From Bifidobacterium catenulatum DSM 16992 = JCM 1194 = LMG 11043 (lineage in GTDB: Bacteria > Actinomycetota > Actinomycetes > Actinomycetales > Bifidobacteriaceae): a DNA stretch of 64,000 bases. The notes under the pieces are model-generated. The model made no database searches and was not told the DNA's origin. It saw only the letters and a program-made list of their open reading frames with translations. How positions within the stretch are numbered: position 1 is the stretch's first letter; the number at the start of each line of letters is the position of its first letter. Below, piece after piece: positions 56,887 through 64,000 of the stretch. The stretch is taken from the NCBI RefSeq assembly GCF_001025195.1, contig NZ_AP012325.1, positions 1,736,001 through 1,800,000 of the forward strand, written 5' to 3'. Both the position numbers and the translations under genes were made by a program.

Positions 56887-56889
56887 ATC

Positions 56890-57162
56890 ATGAAGACCAT
56901 CAGGATTACACACACAGGCGGCGAAACACATGAAGCGCCGTTGACGCCGCGCGTGATTTGCGCGGCCGAGGAACACGCGCAGGTGAAGAAATGGGCGACC
57001 GGGGACGCAAGCCGCATCCGCCAGGCGTATTACATGGCCTATCTCGCCGAGAAGTTCGCCAAGCTCACCACCCTTGACTTTGACGCATGGCTTGACGGAG
57101 TGGACGTGGACGGCGTGGAAATCACGGCGGCGGAGGCCGACGCGGGAAAACCTACGGCCTGA
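56890..57162 (+). CDS. tail assembly chaperone, short form
   Basis: The 90-residue protein ([38 protein letters not shown]) is the G-like chaperone that binds the tape measure protein during tail assembly. It is followed by a slippery GGGAAAA near its end and by a second frame that continues the protein, the hallmark of the G/GT pair. Confidence 0.8.
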   Translation: MKTIRITHTGGETHEAPLTPRVICAAEEHAQVKKWATGDASRIRQAYYMAYLAEKFAKLTTLDFDAWLDGVDVDGVEITAAEADAGKPTA

Positions 57163-57332
57163 CCCCGTGGCCCGAAGACTCTCTCGGCTATCTGTCCTGT
57201 CTGCTCGCCCGATATTTCGGCGGCACGCCGTGGGAGTGGCGGGAAAGGGCCAATTGGATGGATTGGGCCACGGCTGTGGAAATCATGCAGGACGAGGCCG
57301 AGAAGATGGAGGAGGTGACGCATGACTCATAG
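56890..57332 (+). CDS. tail assembly chaperone, long form by -1 frameshift
   Basis: After the slippery site the -1 frame reads [20 protein letters not shown] and on to [20 protein letters not shown], ending at a TAG at 57330-57332. The joined product of 147 residues is the GT-like form. The second frame has no start codon or ribosome site of its own, and overlaps the tape measure gene by 11 bases. Confidence 0.82.
57144..57150 (+). promoter_or_regulatory. -1 ribosomal frameshift site
   Basis: G GGA AAA, read in the zero frame as GCG GGA AAA, is a classical slippery heptamer four codons before the zero-frame stop. Confidence 0.85.
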
Positions 57333-59259
57333 CGCGATAATGTCCGTGAGAATCACGGGCAACAGCGACGACGCCGTGAAGGCGTTCCAGAAGGCCACCA
57401 CGAAGGCGGCGGCGTTCGGTTCGTTCATGGGCGGCGCTGCCCTCAAGGGCGTTACCGCCCTATGGGACAAGGTAAGTTCGTTCGGCAGCGCCGTGATGGA
57501 CATGAGCGACAGCACGGACAAGTTCGTTTCGACGATGAACTTCGCCGGCATCGACACCGCCAACGTCGAAAAGGCAAGCAAGGCGGCGCGCGACTACGCG
57601 GACCGCACAGTGTATGACCTGTCCACCATCCAGAACACCACGGCGCAGCTCGCCGCGAACGGCATCAAGGACTACACCGGCCTTACAGAGGCCGCCGGCA
57701 ACCTGAACGCCGTTGCCGGCGGCAACGCCGACACCTTCGGCTCCGTGGCCATGGTGCTCACCCAGACGGCCGGCGCGGGCAAGCTTACGACGGAGAACTG
57801 GAACCAGTTGGCCGACGCCATCCCCGGCGCGTCCGGCAAGCTCCAGGAAGCCATGAAGGCCAACGGCGCGTACACGGGCAATTTCAGGGACGCGATGGAG
57901 AAAGGCGAGATCAGCGCCGACGAGTTCAACCAGGCGATTATGCAGCTCGGCATGAGCGACGTCGCCAAGGAAGCCGCCAGCAGCACCAAGACCATGGAAG
58001 GCGCTTTGGGCAACTTGGAGGCCGCGATCACCGGCGGGCTGACGGACGCGTTCAACCTCATAAAGCCAGCGGTCACGGGCGCGTTGACCGAAGCCGGAGA
58101 CCGTATCAGCCAGTTCAGCCAAACCGCCACCAACGGTTTGAAGTCGTTCATCCAGGGCGTGAGCGACACGGGCGCGTTCCGATCGCTCTCAGGCATGGTG
58201 TCAGGCATCGGCGGCGCGTTGTCCTCGTTGGGCGGCGCGTTCTCGAGCATCGCCACGACGATAGCGCCGGGCTTGCAAGGCCTGTCCGACGCGGGCGGCA
58301 TCGGGACGGCCGTGGGCGAGGCGTTCACCGGCGCGGCCGGCATCATCCAGGCGTTGGCGGACAAGCTCACCCAGTTTGGCGATTGGGTCAGCGCGAACGC
58401 GGAACCCATCAGCGGCGCTCTTGTGGCCATCGGCGGCGGTTTCGCCGCGTTCAAGGTGGCAAGCGTCATCAGCGCCGTGGTATCCGCGTTGCAGGGCTTC
58501 AGCCTGGCGTCCACCGCCGCGTCAATCGGACAATGGGCGTTGAACGCGGCCATGAACGCCAACCCGATAATGATCGTGGTCACGGCCATCGGCGCGCTGG
58601 TGGCGGCGTTGGTGTGGTTCTTCACTCAGACCGAGACGGGCCGGCAGATTTGGAGCCAGTTCACCTCGTTTCTGGGCAATTGCGTGAACAACATAATCGC
58701 GTTCTTCCAGTCGTTGCCAGGCCGTATTGGCGCGTTCTTCCAGAGCGCGGCGGACGGGGCGATGAACACTTGGGACAATGTTGTGGATTGGTTCAGGGGA
58801 TTGCCGGGCCGTATCCTCAACGCTCTGGGTGACGTCGGTTCCATCCTTGTGAACGCCGGTTCGAGCATCATTGACGGTTTTCTCTCAGGTCTCAAGGGCG
58901 CTTGGGGCAAAGTGACGGGTTTCATCGGCGGCATAGGCGACTGGATAGCCGAACATAAGGGACCTATCAGCTACGACCGCAAGTTGTTGATACCGCATGG
59001 CAAGGCCATTATGAGCGGCCTTGCGCAAGGCATAGATGCGGGCTTCAACGGCAAGGTGCGCGCCTCCATAGGCGCTGTGAACGCGGCCATGTCCGACACA
59101 GGGTTTCGTGTGAGCGTAGCGGGGGCGGCTCAAACGGGTGGCGTCGTCTACAACACCTATGAGGTGCATATCGACGGCGCGATAAGCGACCCGGACGGCG
59201 CGGCCAAGGCCATTGAACGGCTGCTTGCCGGCCACGCTCGGAGACGGGGCCGCAGATGA
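57322..59259 (+). CDS. tape measure protein
   Basis: The 645-residue protein has the tape-measure N-terminal domain ([37 protein letters not shown]), a long Ala/Gly/Ser-rich middle and hydrophobic segments at about 350-440. The C-terminus is conserved ([17 protein letters not shown]). It sets tail length; at roughly 0.15 nm per residue this predicts a tail near 95 nm. GGAGG precedes the ATG, and the stop overlaps the next start (ATGA). Confidence 0.9.
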   Translation: MTHSAIMSVRITGNSDDAVKAFQKATTKAAAFGSFMGGAALKGVTALWDKVSSFGSAVMDMSDSTDKFVSTMNFAGIDTANVEKASKAARDYADRTVYDLSTIQNTTAQLAANGIKDYTGLTEAAGNLNAVAGGNADTFGSVAMVLTQTAGAGKLTTENWNQLADAIPGASGKLQEAMKANGAYTGNFRDAMEKGEISADEFNQAIMQLGMSDVAKEAASSTKTMEGALGNLEAAITGGLTDAFNLIKPAVTGALTEAGDRISQFSQTATNGLKSFIQGVSDTGAFRSLSGMVSGIGGALSSLGGAFSSIATTIAPGLQGLSDAGGIGTAVGEAFTGAAGIIQALADKLTQFGDWVSANAEPISGALVAIGGGFAAFKVASVISAVVSALQGFSLASTAASIGQWALNAAMNANPIMIVVTAIGALVAALVWFFTQTETGRQIWSQFTSFLGNCVNNIIAFFQSLPGRIGAFFQSAADGAMNTWDNVVDWFRGLPGRILNALGDVGSILVNAGSSIIDGFLSGLKGAWGKVTGFIGGIGDWIAEHKGPISYDRKLLIPHGKAIMSGLAQGIDAGFNGKVRASIGAVNAAMSDTGFRVSVAGAAQTGGVVYNTYEVHIDGAISDPDGAAKAIERLLAGHARRRGRR

Positions 59260-60761
59260 GGCAACCAATGTTGTTCATAGATCGCGGCAACGGGTGGGAG
59301 AACGTGACCGGGCATAGCCACGCGCCGGCCGGCTTGGCCGGTTTCACGGTGGACTGGGGCACCGACTCGCCGGACACCCAGCCCGACCCAAGCGTGCTCC
59401 GCTTCCAGCTGCTCGACCGTACCGGCGACCTCGCCGGCAACAGCACGCGCCTTGCGGGCATGAAAGTGTTGGTTCAGTTGTCCCGCCGGCCGTTGTGGCG
59501 TGACCTCAACGACACGACACCATGGGCCGTGCAGCCGGAAGGACTGACATGGGCCGACTTCCACTTGGCACACAAGCCGACACCGGAGGCGCAGCCCGAC
59601 CCTACGGCGCTCACCATATTCATCGGCAACGTGACCAGCGGCGGCACCATCACCCAACGCGCGGACAACACCTATATGCTCGACCTGTACGCTAACGCGC
59701 TTCAGGTGCGTATGAACCGCGCCACAGGCAAGGGGCCAACGTCATCGGACGCCAAACTGGCGGGCTTGCACTGGACCGGCACGGCCGCGCAGCGCGCGGA
59801 CGAAATCAACCGGCGGCTCAGCGCGCTGGGTTGCCCGCCACTGGATACGGCGACGCTCGCATGGCTCAAGACCATGCCGCAGCCCGCCGCCTATGACAAT
59901 GACTCCTACCCAGAGTTGTCCACCGTGTTATATGCGCTCGGCGCGCACCACCCGGACTTGCCCGTGTATTACGAGCGACACGGGCATGGTTACGAATCGC
60001 TTAGCGCGGTATGGGCAGGCAGACGTGCAAGCATCACGTTGCACGCGGACGGTGCGCTGACCGTGGCGGGCGGCGGTTTGGAGCAGATCGCGGCGACCGG
60101 CGACAAAGTGACCGTGGACGATACGACGCTGACCATCCCCGACACGGTGAGCCAAGTCAAGCTATCCACTAAGACCGTGAAATGGGACGACAACGACAAC
60201 AAACTTTCGTTCGAGGACGACGAAATCGACCTCACCGGCCAAGGGCTCTTGCCAAGCAATCTCACGGCAACCGTGGAATCGGTGTCTTTCGACTCGGACG
60301 CGGTGACGGCCAACGAGGCCGGCGACCATTGGACCGGCGGCGTATGGCAGCCCACGGCGGAGCAGCGCACACGGTGGGCGGAATGGCTCGCCGTGCAGAC
60401 ATTGAGGCTCAGACCGGAGAAACTGACCGCCAGCAGCCGGCATCTTGACTTGGACGTGTTCGAGCAGCAGTTGCAGCCCACCGCATCCCTGTGGGCGTTC
60501 GTAAGCACACGCTATACGAAGCTTCTTGCGGACGACGGGACGCCGGCCACCAGTGGCGCGTGGCTCGCCATCGGCGGCACGTTGTCGTTCGACTGGCAGG
60601 CTGGCGAACCCGTCCTAGCCAACGAACTCACGCTGACCCCGTTGCCAATGCTGCCTAGCACGTTGAGCGCTTGGCGGGACTTGGACCCCATAAACCTCAA
60701 ATGGAGCGAACTTGGCTTCACTTGGGGCGAGTTCTCGCAGATCACCTACTTCCAAGATTAA
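59256..60761 (+). CDS. distal tail / minor tail protein
   Basis: The 501-residue protein lies directly after the tape measure, where the distal tail (Dit) and tail-associated proteins stand. The N-terminus ([17 protein letters not shown]) and the beta-rich body, with repeated Trp- and Asp-containing strands, are typical of actinophage minor tail proteins. No enzymatic motif is evident. Confidence 0.75.
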   Translation: MRQPMLFIDRGNGWENVTGHSHAPAGLAGFTVDWGTDSPDTQPDPSVLRFQLLDRTGDLAGNSTRLAGMKVLVQLSRRPLWRDLNDTTPWAVQPEGLTWADFHLAHKPTPEAQPDPTALTIFIGNVTSGGTITQRADNTYMLDLYANALQVRMNRATGKGPTSSDAKLAGLHWTGTAAQRADEINRRLSALGCPPLDTATLAWLKTMPQPAAYDNDSYPELSTVLYALGAHHPDLPVYYERHGHGYESLSAVWAGRRASITLHADGALTVAGGGLEQIAATGDKVTVDDTTLTIPDTVSQVKLSTKTVKWDDNDNKLSFEDDEIDLTGQGLLPSNLTATVESVSFDSDAVTANEAGDHWTGGVWQPTAEQRTRWAEWLAVQTLRLRPEKLTASSRHLDLDVFEQQLQPTASLWAFVSTRYTKLLADDGTPATSGAWLAIGGTLSFDWQAGEPVLANELTLTPLPMLPSTLSAWRDLDPINLKWSELGFTWGEFSQITYFQD

Positions 60762-60770
60762 GGAGATATT

Positions 60771-61991
60771 ATGTCTGACTTCAACGCGGCGAACATGCCG
60801 ACCACGCCACGCCACGGCATCCGCTACCCCGGCCCCACCGATCTGGTGCGCCACGCCTCCCAGCAGTTCCAGGCAATGGCCGAGAGCATCGACGACAACA
60901 TCGACGATTTGCCCGCCGAAATCACCGCCAGAGTTGACGACGCGGCCACGCGCGCCGCAGCCAGCGCCACGGCCGCGCAGCAGGCGGCGGCAACGGCCGG
61001 CACGCTCGCGGACTCGAACATGGCCGTGAACATCAACAACAGCGACTCGCAGACCGCCGCCGCCTTGGACAAATGGCGCAACGCCGGCAACCGTTGGCAT
61101 AACGCCGTCATCATCGGCGACAGCCTATGCAAGGGCTTCTATTCCAGCGCGGAGCACGCCGGGCAGGGCATCGGCGACGTGATTTGCAAGAACTTGGGCA
61201 TCGACACCGTGCAGAACATGGCCGTATCCGGCAGCGGCTTCACCGTCGGCGGCGACAACACGTTTGTGAAGCAGTGGGAGCGTGTTTCAAACAAGAGCAA
61301 CGTGGACCTTGTGCTTGTCATCGGCGGCGTGAACGACAACAACGCCGATTGCAGCGCGGCCGTCACGCAATTGCTGAACGCCATCAAGCAGAAAGCGCCG
61401 AAAGCGACCACATACGTGTTCCCGGTGGCCGGCGGCTTGGGAATGGGCTTGCATGAACACCATTTCGCATTGCATACCATCAGTCACGCCACGTTGGCGC
61501 AGACCGCGACCACGAACCGGCGCGTGGTGCTTATGCAGGGCGTCCACAGGTGGGGGCAGATGATCGGGGAGGACGAGGCCGACGGGTATATCCACATGAA
61601 ACAGGCCGGCTATCAGAAATGGGCCGCAATCGCCACACGACTTATCAAGAACGGGCAGAACACGTTCTGGCCCACGTTCGCGCGCGACCTGACCGTAACG
61701 CCGGTAAGCGGCGACACACTGTTTGACCAGACGCAGCGCGCGCGCATGGTCGAATCGAACGGCACCATCACCCTGCAAATTACCGCGCACTCAAAACGCG
61801 CCATAGACGCGGGCTTCACCATCTTCAAGAAAGACGCCTACTTCATGAACAACGTTCAGGACAAGTTCATAGGACTTAACGTGAACGGCTGCGCCATCAG
61901 CGTCGGAACCGGCGGGATCAAGATGCAGATGGCACAGTTCCCCAGAGATCGGTGGCTGCTCGTTGAAACAAGCTGGGTAGCCGGAATGTGA
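60771..61991 (+). CDS. tail tip / receptor-binding protein with SGNH hydrolase domain
   Basis: The 406-residue protein has an N-terminal tail-attachment part with an Ala-rich coiled coil (residues 50-80), an SGNH/GDSL esterase domain at about 110-295 and a C-terminal beta domain. Catalytic blocks are visible: GDSL (G116-D117-S118), Gly at SGSGF, GGVND (N188) and D271-GYI-H275. It may remove acetyl or other ester groups from surface polysaccharide during adsorption. AAGGAG precedes the ATG. It is the last tail gene before lysis genes. Confidence 0.82.
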   Translation: MSDFNAANMPTTPRHGIRYPGPTDLVRHASQQFQAMAESIDDNIDDLPAEITARVDDAATRAAASATAAQQAAATAGTLADSNMAVNINNSDSQTAAALDKWRNAGNRWHNAVIIGDSLCKGFYSSAEHAGQGIGDVICKNLGIDTVQNMAVSGSGFTVGGDNTFVKQWERVSNKSNVDLVLVIGGVNDNNADCSAAVTQLLNAIKQKAPKATTYVFPVAGGLGMGLHEHHFALHTISHATLAQTATTNRRVVLMQGVHRWGQMIGEDEADGYIHMKQAGYQKWAAIATRLIKNGQNTFWPTFARDLTVTPVSGDTLFDQTQRARMVESNGTITLQITAHSKRAIDAGFTIFKKDAYFMNNVQDKFIGLNVNGCAISVGTGGIKMQMAQFPRDRWLLVETSWVAGM

Positions 61992-62000
61992 GGCCACGGG

Positions 62001-62309
62001 ATGGATACCGAACTGTTGACCCTTGTGGCCGCTCTCATAGGCTCAGGCGCAGCCACAAGCGTCGTGCAATGGATATTGGGCCACGCCGAACGCGACACCC
62101 CCACCAAAGAGGGCTTGCGCGTGCTCTTGTTCTGCAAATTGGAGCACATTCAGGCGGCAATGGTGGCGAACGACGGCGTCTGCGACGTGTCCACCAAAGA
62201 GACCGCAGAAACCATCTACCGCGCCTACAGCGCATTGGGAGGCAACGGCGTCGGCTCGCAGATGATCGAGGACATCAGGCACGCGCACATCGCCAGAACG
62301 GAGGAATGA
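62001..62309 (+). CDS. small phage membrane protein, possible holin partner
   Basis: The 102-residue protein has one N-terminal membrane helix (about residues 5-25) and a cytoplasmic helical part (KLEHIQAAMVANDGVCD). It lies just before the endolysin, overlapping its start (TGATG), so it may be a holin, antiholin or spanin-like factor. Similar genes occur in this place in actinophages. Confidence 0.6.
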   Translation: MDTELLTLVAALIGSGAATSVVQWILGHAERDTPTKEGLRVLLFCKLEHIQAAMVANDGVCDVSTKETAETIYRAYSALGGNGVGSQMIEDIRHAHIARTEE

Positions 62310-63148
62310 TGGACGGAATCACATGGATAGGCTCGCCGAACCACTACCAGGGCCGCAACGGCCACGAGGTCACGCATATAACGCTGCATATCATGGTGGG
62401 CTATCTCGCCGGCACCGACAGCGTGTTTCGCAACCCGGCATCGCAGGCAAGCGCACACTACGGCATCGGCGGCGACGGAACCATACACCAATACGTCTCA
62501 GAGGCGGACGGCAGCTATTCAGACGCCAACTGGGCGTCGAACAACTCGACCATCAGCATCGAGCATCAAGGAGGCATGGACGGCGTGCCATGCACGCAAG
62601 CGTGCATCGACGCCAGCGCACGACTATGCGCCGACATCGCCCGACGCTACGGGTGGACAAGCCTATGGCACGACGGGCTGCACGGCAACGTGTGGCTACA
62701 TAGGGAGATCCCCGGCACCGACCACGCTGGCTGCCCCGACCTCGCGCCCAACGGCCTGCCAGTGCAACAGATTTTGGACAAGGCAAACGCACTCTTGGAA
62801 GGAGACGAAGATATGCCAACAGCACAGGAAATCGCCGAAGCCGTCTGGAACTTCAACCAGAACGGCATCAAATGCCGCGACCGCCTGCAAGGCATTGACC
62901 AGCAATGCCAAGCAATGCCGGAAAACGTTTGGGCGTTCCCCATCCAGCACACACAGGCACGAGATCGCCTGTACGGGCTGGACGCCTTGCAGGTGCCGCA
63001 GCTGACGGCCACCGTGGCCGCGCAGCAAGCCGCCATCGACACTCTGGCCAAAAACGTGGGAGCCGACCCCACCACCATCGCCGGAGTGGTCGAACAGGCT
63101 GTTAAAAACAAACTCGCAGCACTGCAAATCACCGTGGAGGAAAAATGA
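62309..63148 (+). CDS. endolysin, N-acetylmuramoyl-L-alanine amidase
   Basis: The 279-residue protein has an amidase-2 (PGRP-like) domain to about residue 150: the zinc histidine in THITLHIMVGY, YGIGGDGTIHQYV, ISIEHQGG and HREIPGTDHAGCPD with the second histidine and cysteine. A C-terminal region (repeats WNFNQNGIKCRDRLQGID and QARDRLYGLDAL) should bind the wall. GGAGGA lies 4 bases before the ATG. The long frame upstream is not real. Confidence 0.9.
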   Translation: MDGITWIGSPNHYQGRNGHEVTHITLHIMVGYLAGTDSVFRNPASQASAHYGIGGDGTIHQYVSEADGSYSDANWASNNSTISIEHQGGMDGVPCTQACIDASARLCADIARRYGWTSLWHDGLHGNVWLHREIPGTDHAGCPDLAPNGLPVQQILDKANALLEGDEDMPTAQEIAEAVWNFNQNGIKCRDRLQGIDQQCQAMPENVWAFPIQHTQARDRLYGLDALQVPQLTATVAAQQAAIDTLAKNVGADPTTIAGVVEQAVKNKLAALQITVEEK

Positions 63149-63390
63149 GCAACAGCAGCAACGAGCCGCAGCACGCGGCAACCACCGAAACCGGCTATAA
63201 GCCGGTGTTCAACGACACCGTGAGAACCATCGTGTATGTTTTCGGACTTGTGGCCGTGGCCGTAGGCTTCGGCTTCACCAAGTTCGGGGACCCGGCAGTG
63301 GGTGACTACATCACCACCGTTGGCGGCCTGATCGCGGCCGGCATGGGCGTGGCCTACAACCCAATCCGCATGTCCGGCAAACAGGTCTAG
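63145..63390 (+). CDS. holin (probable)
   Basis: The 81-residue protein has two predicted membrane helices (IVYVFGLVAVAVGFGF and YITTVGGLIAAGMGVAY) joined by a short loop, the class II holin layout. The start overlaps the endolysin stop (ATGA). Its TAG stop overlaps the stop of the convergent recombinase in TCTAGA. Confidence 0.82.
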   Translation: MSNSSNEPQHAATTETGYKPVFNDTVRTIVYVFGLVAVAVGFGFTKFGDPAVGDYITTVGGLIAAGMGVAYNPIRMSGKQV

Positions 63391-64000
63391 ACACCGAGCA
63401 TCACGGCGGCCATGCCCGCACGCAACCGCGCGTCGGGCATGGCGACGTAGATTTGCGTCGTCTCGACCGACGCATGGCCCAGCAGCCTTGCCACCAGATA
63501 CAAGTCATGCGTGGCCGCGTATGTCGCCGTGGCGTACCGGTGGCGGAGGCTGTGCGCGCCGTACCCCTCTGGCAGCAGACGACTTATACGCTTTCCCACG
63601 TAGCTTTCCTCGACATGGCCTTGCCACCGGCCGGGGAACAGCCAACCGCCGCACGACTCTATGGCTTCGGCCAGATCGTCGGGCAACGGCACTATGCGCT
63701 GTTTATCGCCCTTGCCGCGCACTATTAGCGACTTGCCAAGCAGATCGTCCATGACATCCCGCGAGTTCACGCCCGCTATCTCACCTCGCCGCAAACCACA
63801 CTCGGCCGCAAGCCTCAGCATCAGCGTTTCGGTTTCGTCCGCCTTCGCCAGCGCCGCAAGAATATACTTGTCGGGGCACGGCCGCGGGTGCGCCTTCGGA
63901 CGCTTGACCTTCGGCAAATCGGCTGCCGGATTGTCCGGTCTTACGCTGGTTCGCTGCAAACGGCCGAAAAACGACGTTAGCGTGTTCCTGTACGCCTTCA
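63387..64000 (-). CDS. int: phage tyrosine recombinase / integrase, cut by window edge
   Basis: The minus-strand frame is open to the right edge (the last bases read KAYRNTLTSFFGRL), so the N-terminal part is outside. The catalytic domain has the first arginine in AAECGLRRGEI, the HxxR box GAHSLRHRYAT, LLGHASVETTQIY with the histidine and the tyrosine nucleophile. It is convergent with the lysis genes and lies at the opposite end of the phage module from the tRNA. Integrase is likely; an invertase is a possible alternative. Confidence 0.88.
   Translation of the reverse strand, partial: KAYRNTLTSFFGRLQRTSVRPDNPAADLPKVKRPKAHPRPCPDKYILAALAKADETETLMLRLAAECGLRRGEIAGVNSRDVMDDLLGKSLIVRGKGDKQRIVPLPDDLAEAIESCGGWLFPGRWQGHVEESYVGKRISRLLPEGYGAHSLRHRYATATYAATHDLYLVARLLGHASVETTQIYVAMPDARLRAGMAAVMLGV

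Noticed and set aside
60700..63390. A receptor-binding-protein shufflon of the Rin type, known from other bifidobacterial prophages.
   Set aside because: Only one tail-tip gene is present, and no reversed second copy or obvious inverted crossover sites lie between it and the recombinase.

Overview
The window looks like a chromosomal segment of a Bifidobacterium, most like the B. adolescentis / B. catenulatum / B. pseudocatenulatum group (inferred from gene order and protein character, not from a search). Signs are a galactan-type galCDEGR cluster with a GH42 beta-galactosidase, an araBDA cluster with a LacI-type regulator, an ArgS beginning MSPEALSEL, NucS in place of visible MutS/MutL, a full F1Fo-ATPase operon, and LacI-type control of sugar genes.

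Layout, host part (1-48061). 1-504: end of an aldo/keto reductase. 555-1361: membrane-anchored DUF1524/HNH-type nuclease. 1451-8646: minus-strand galR, galG, galE, galD, galC, with paired operators upstream of galC. 9151-10894: pdxT and pdxS for pyridoxal phosphate. 11300-15193: a very long ABC exporter made of two CydD/CydC-like halves, with palindromes in the linker. 15828-17651: long-chain acyl-CoA ligase. 17779-23068: araA, araD, araB and a LacI regulator with GTTAGCGCTAAC-type operators. 23146-32214: a Maf-Nudix fusion, thrB, hom (TTG start), lysA, argS and an amino-acid permease. 32462-33958: RidA, tRNA-Arg(CCG) and a CYTH protein. 34054-38391: thioredoxin-fold/TPR protein, lipoprotein, membrane protein and FKBP lipoprotein. 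38452-39156: nucS. 39341-46261: atpBEFHAGDC. 46759-47793: metA. 47985-48061: initiator tRNA-Met.

Phage part (about 48062 to beyond 64000). An HK97-type siphovirus-like prophage abuts the 3' end of the initiator tRNA gene. It begins with a divergent pair of HTH regulators whose start codons sit where transcripts would begin (probably leaderless). Two tiny genes, a 390-bp gene-free stretch full of hairpins, a cluster of DnaA-box-like repeats, a small unknown gene, an excisionase-like HTH gene and an HNH nuclease follow. Then come terminase, portal, protease-capsid fusion, connectors, major tail protein, tail chaperone with a -1 frameshift signal, tape measure, distal tail protein, an SGNH-hydrolase tail protein, amidase endolysin and holin. 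A convergent tyrosine recombinase runs off the right edge. The right attachment site is not in the window.

How the genes work together. The gal and ara clusters suggest growth on plant cell-wall galactan and arabinan breakdown products. No secreted endogalactanase or arabinanase is in view, so the cell may live on fragments released elsewhere. The phage structural module looks intact, but the early region is only about 2.6 kb with no recognisable replication protein. This makes the hairpin-rich region plus DnaA-box cluster at 48970-49400 the best candidate for something undescribed.
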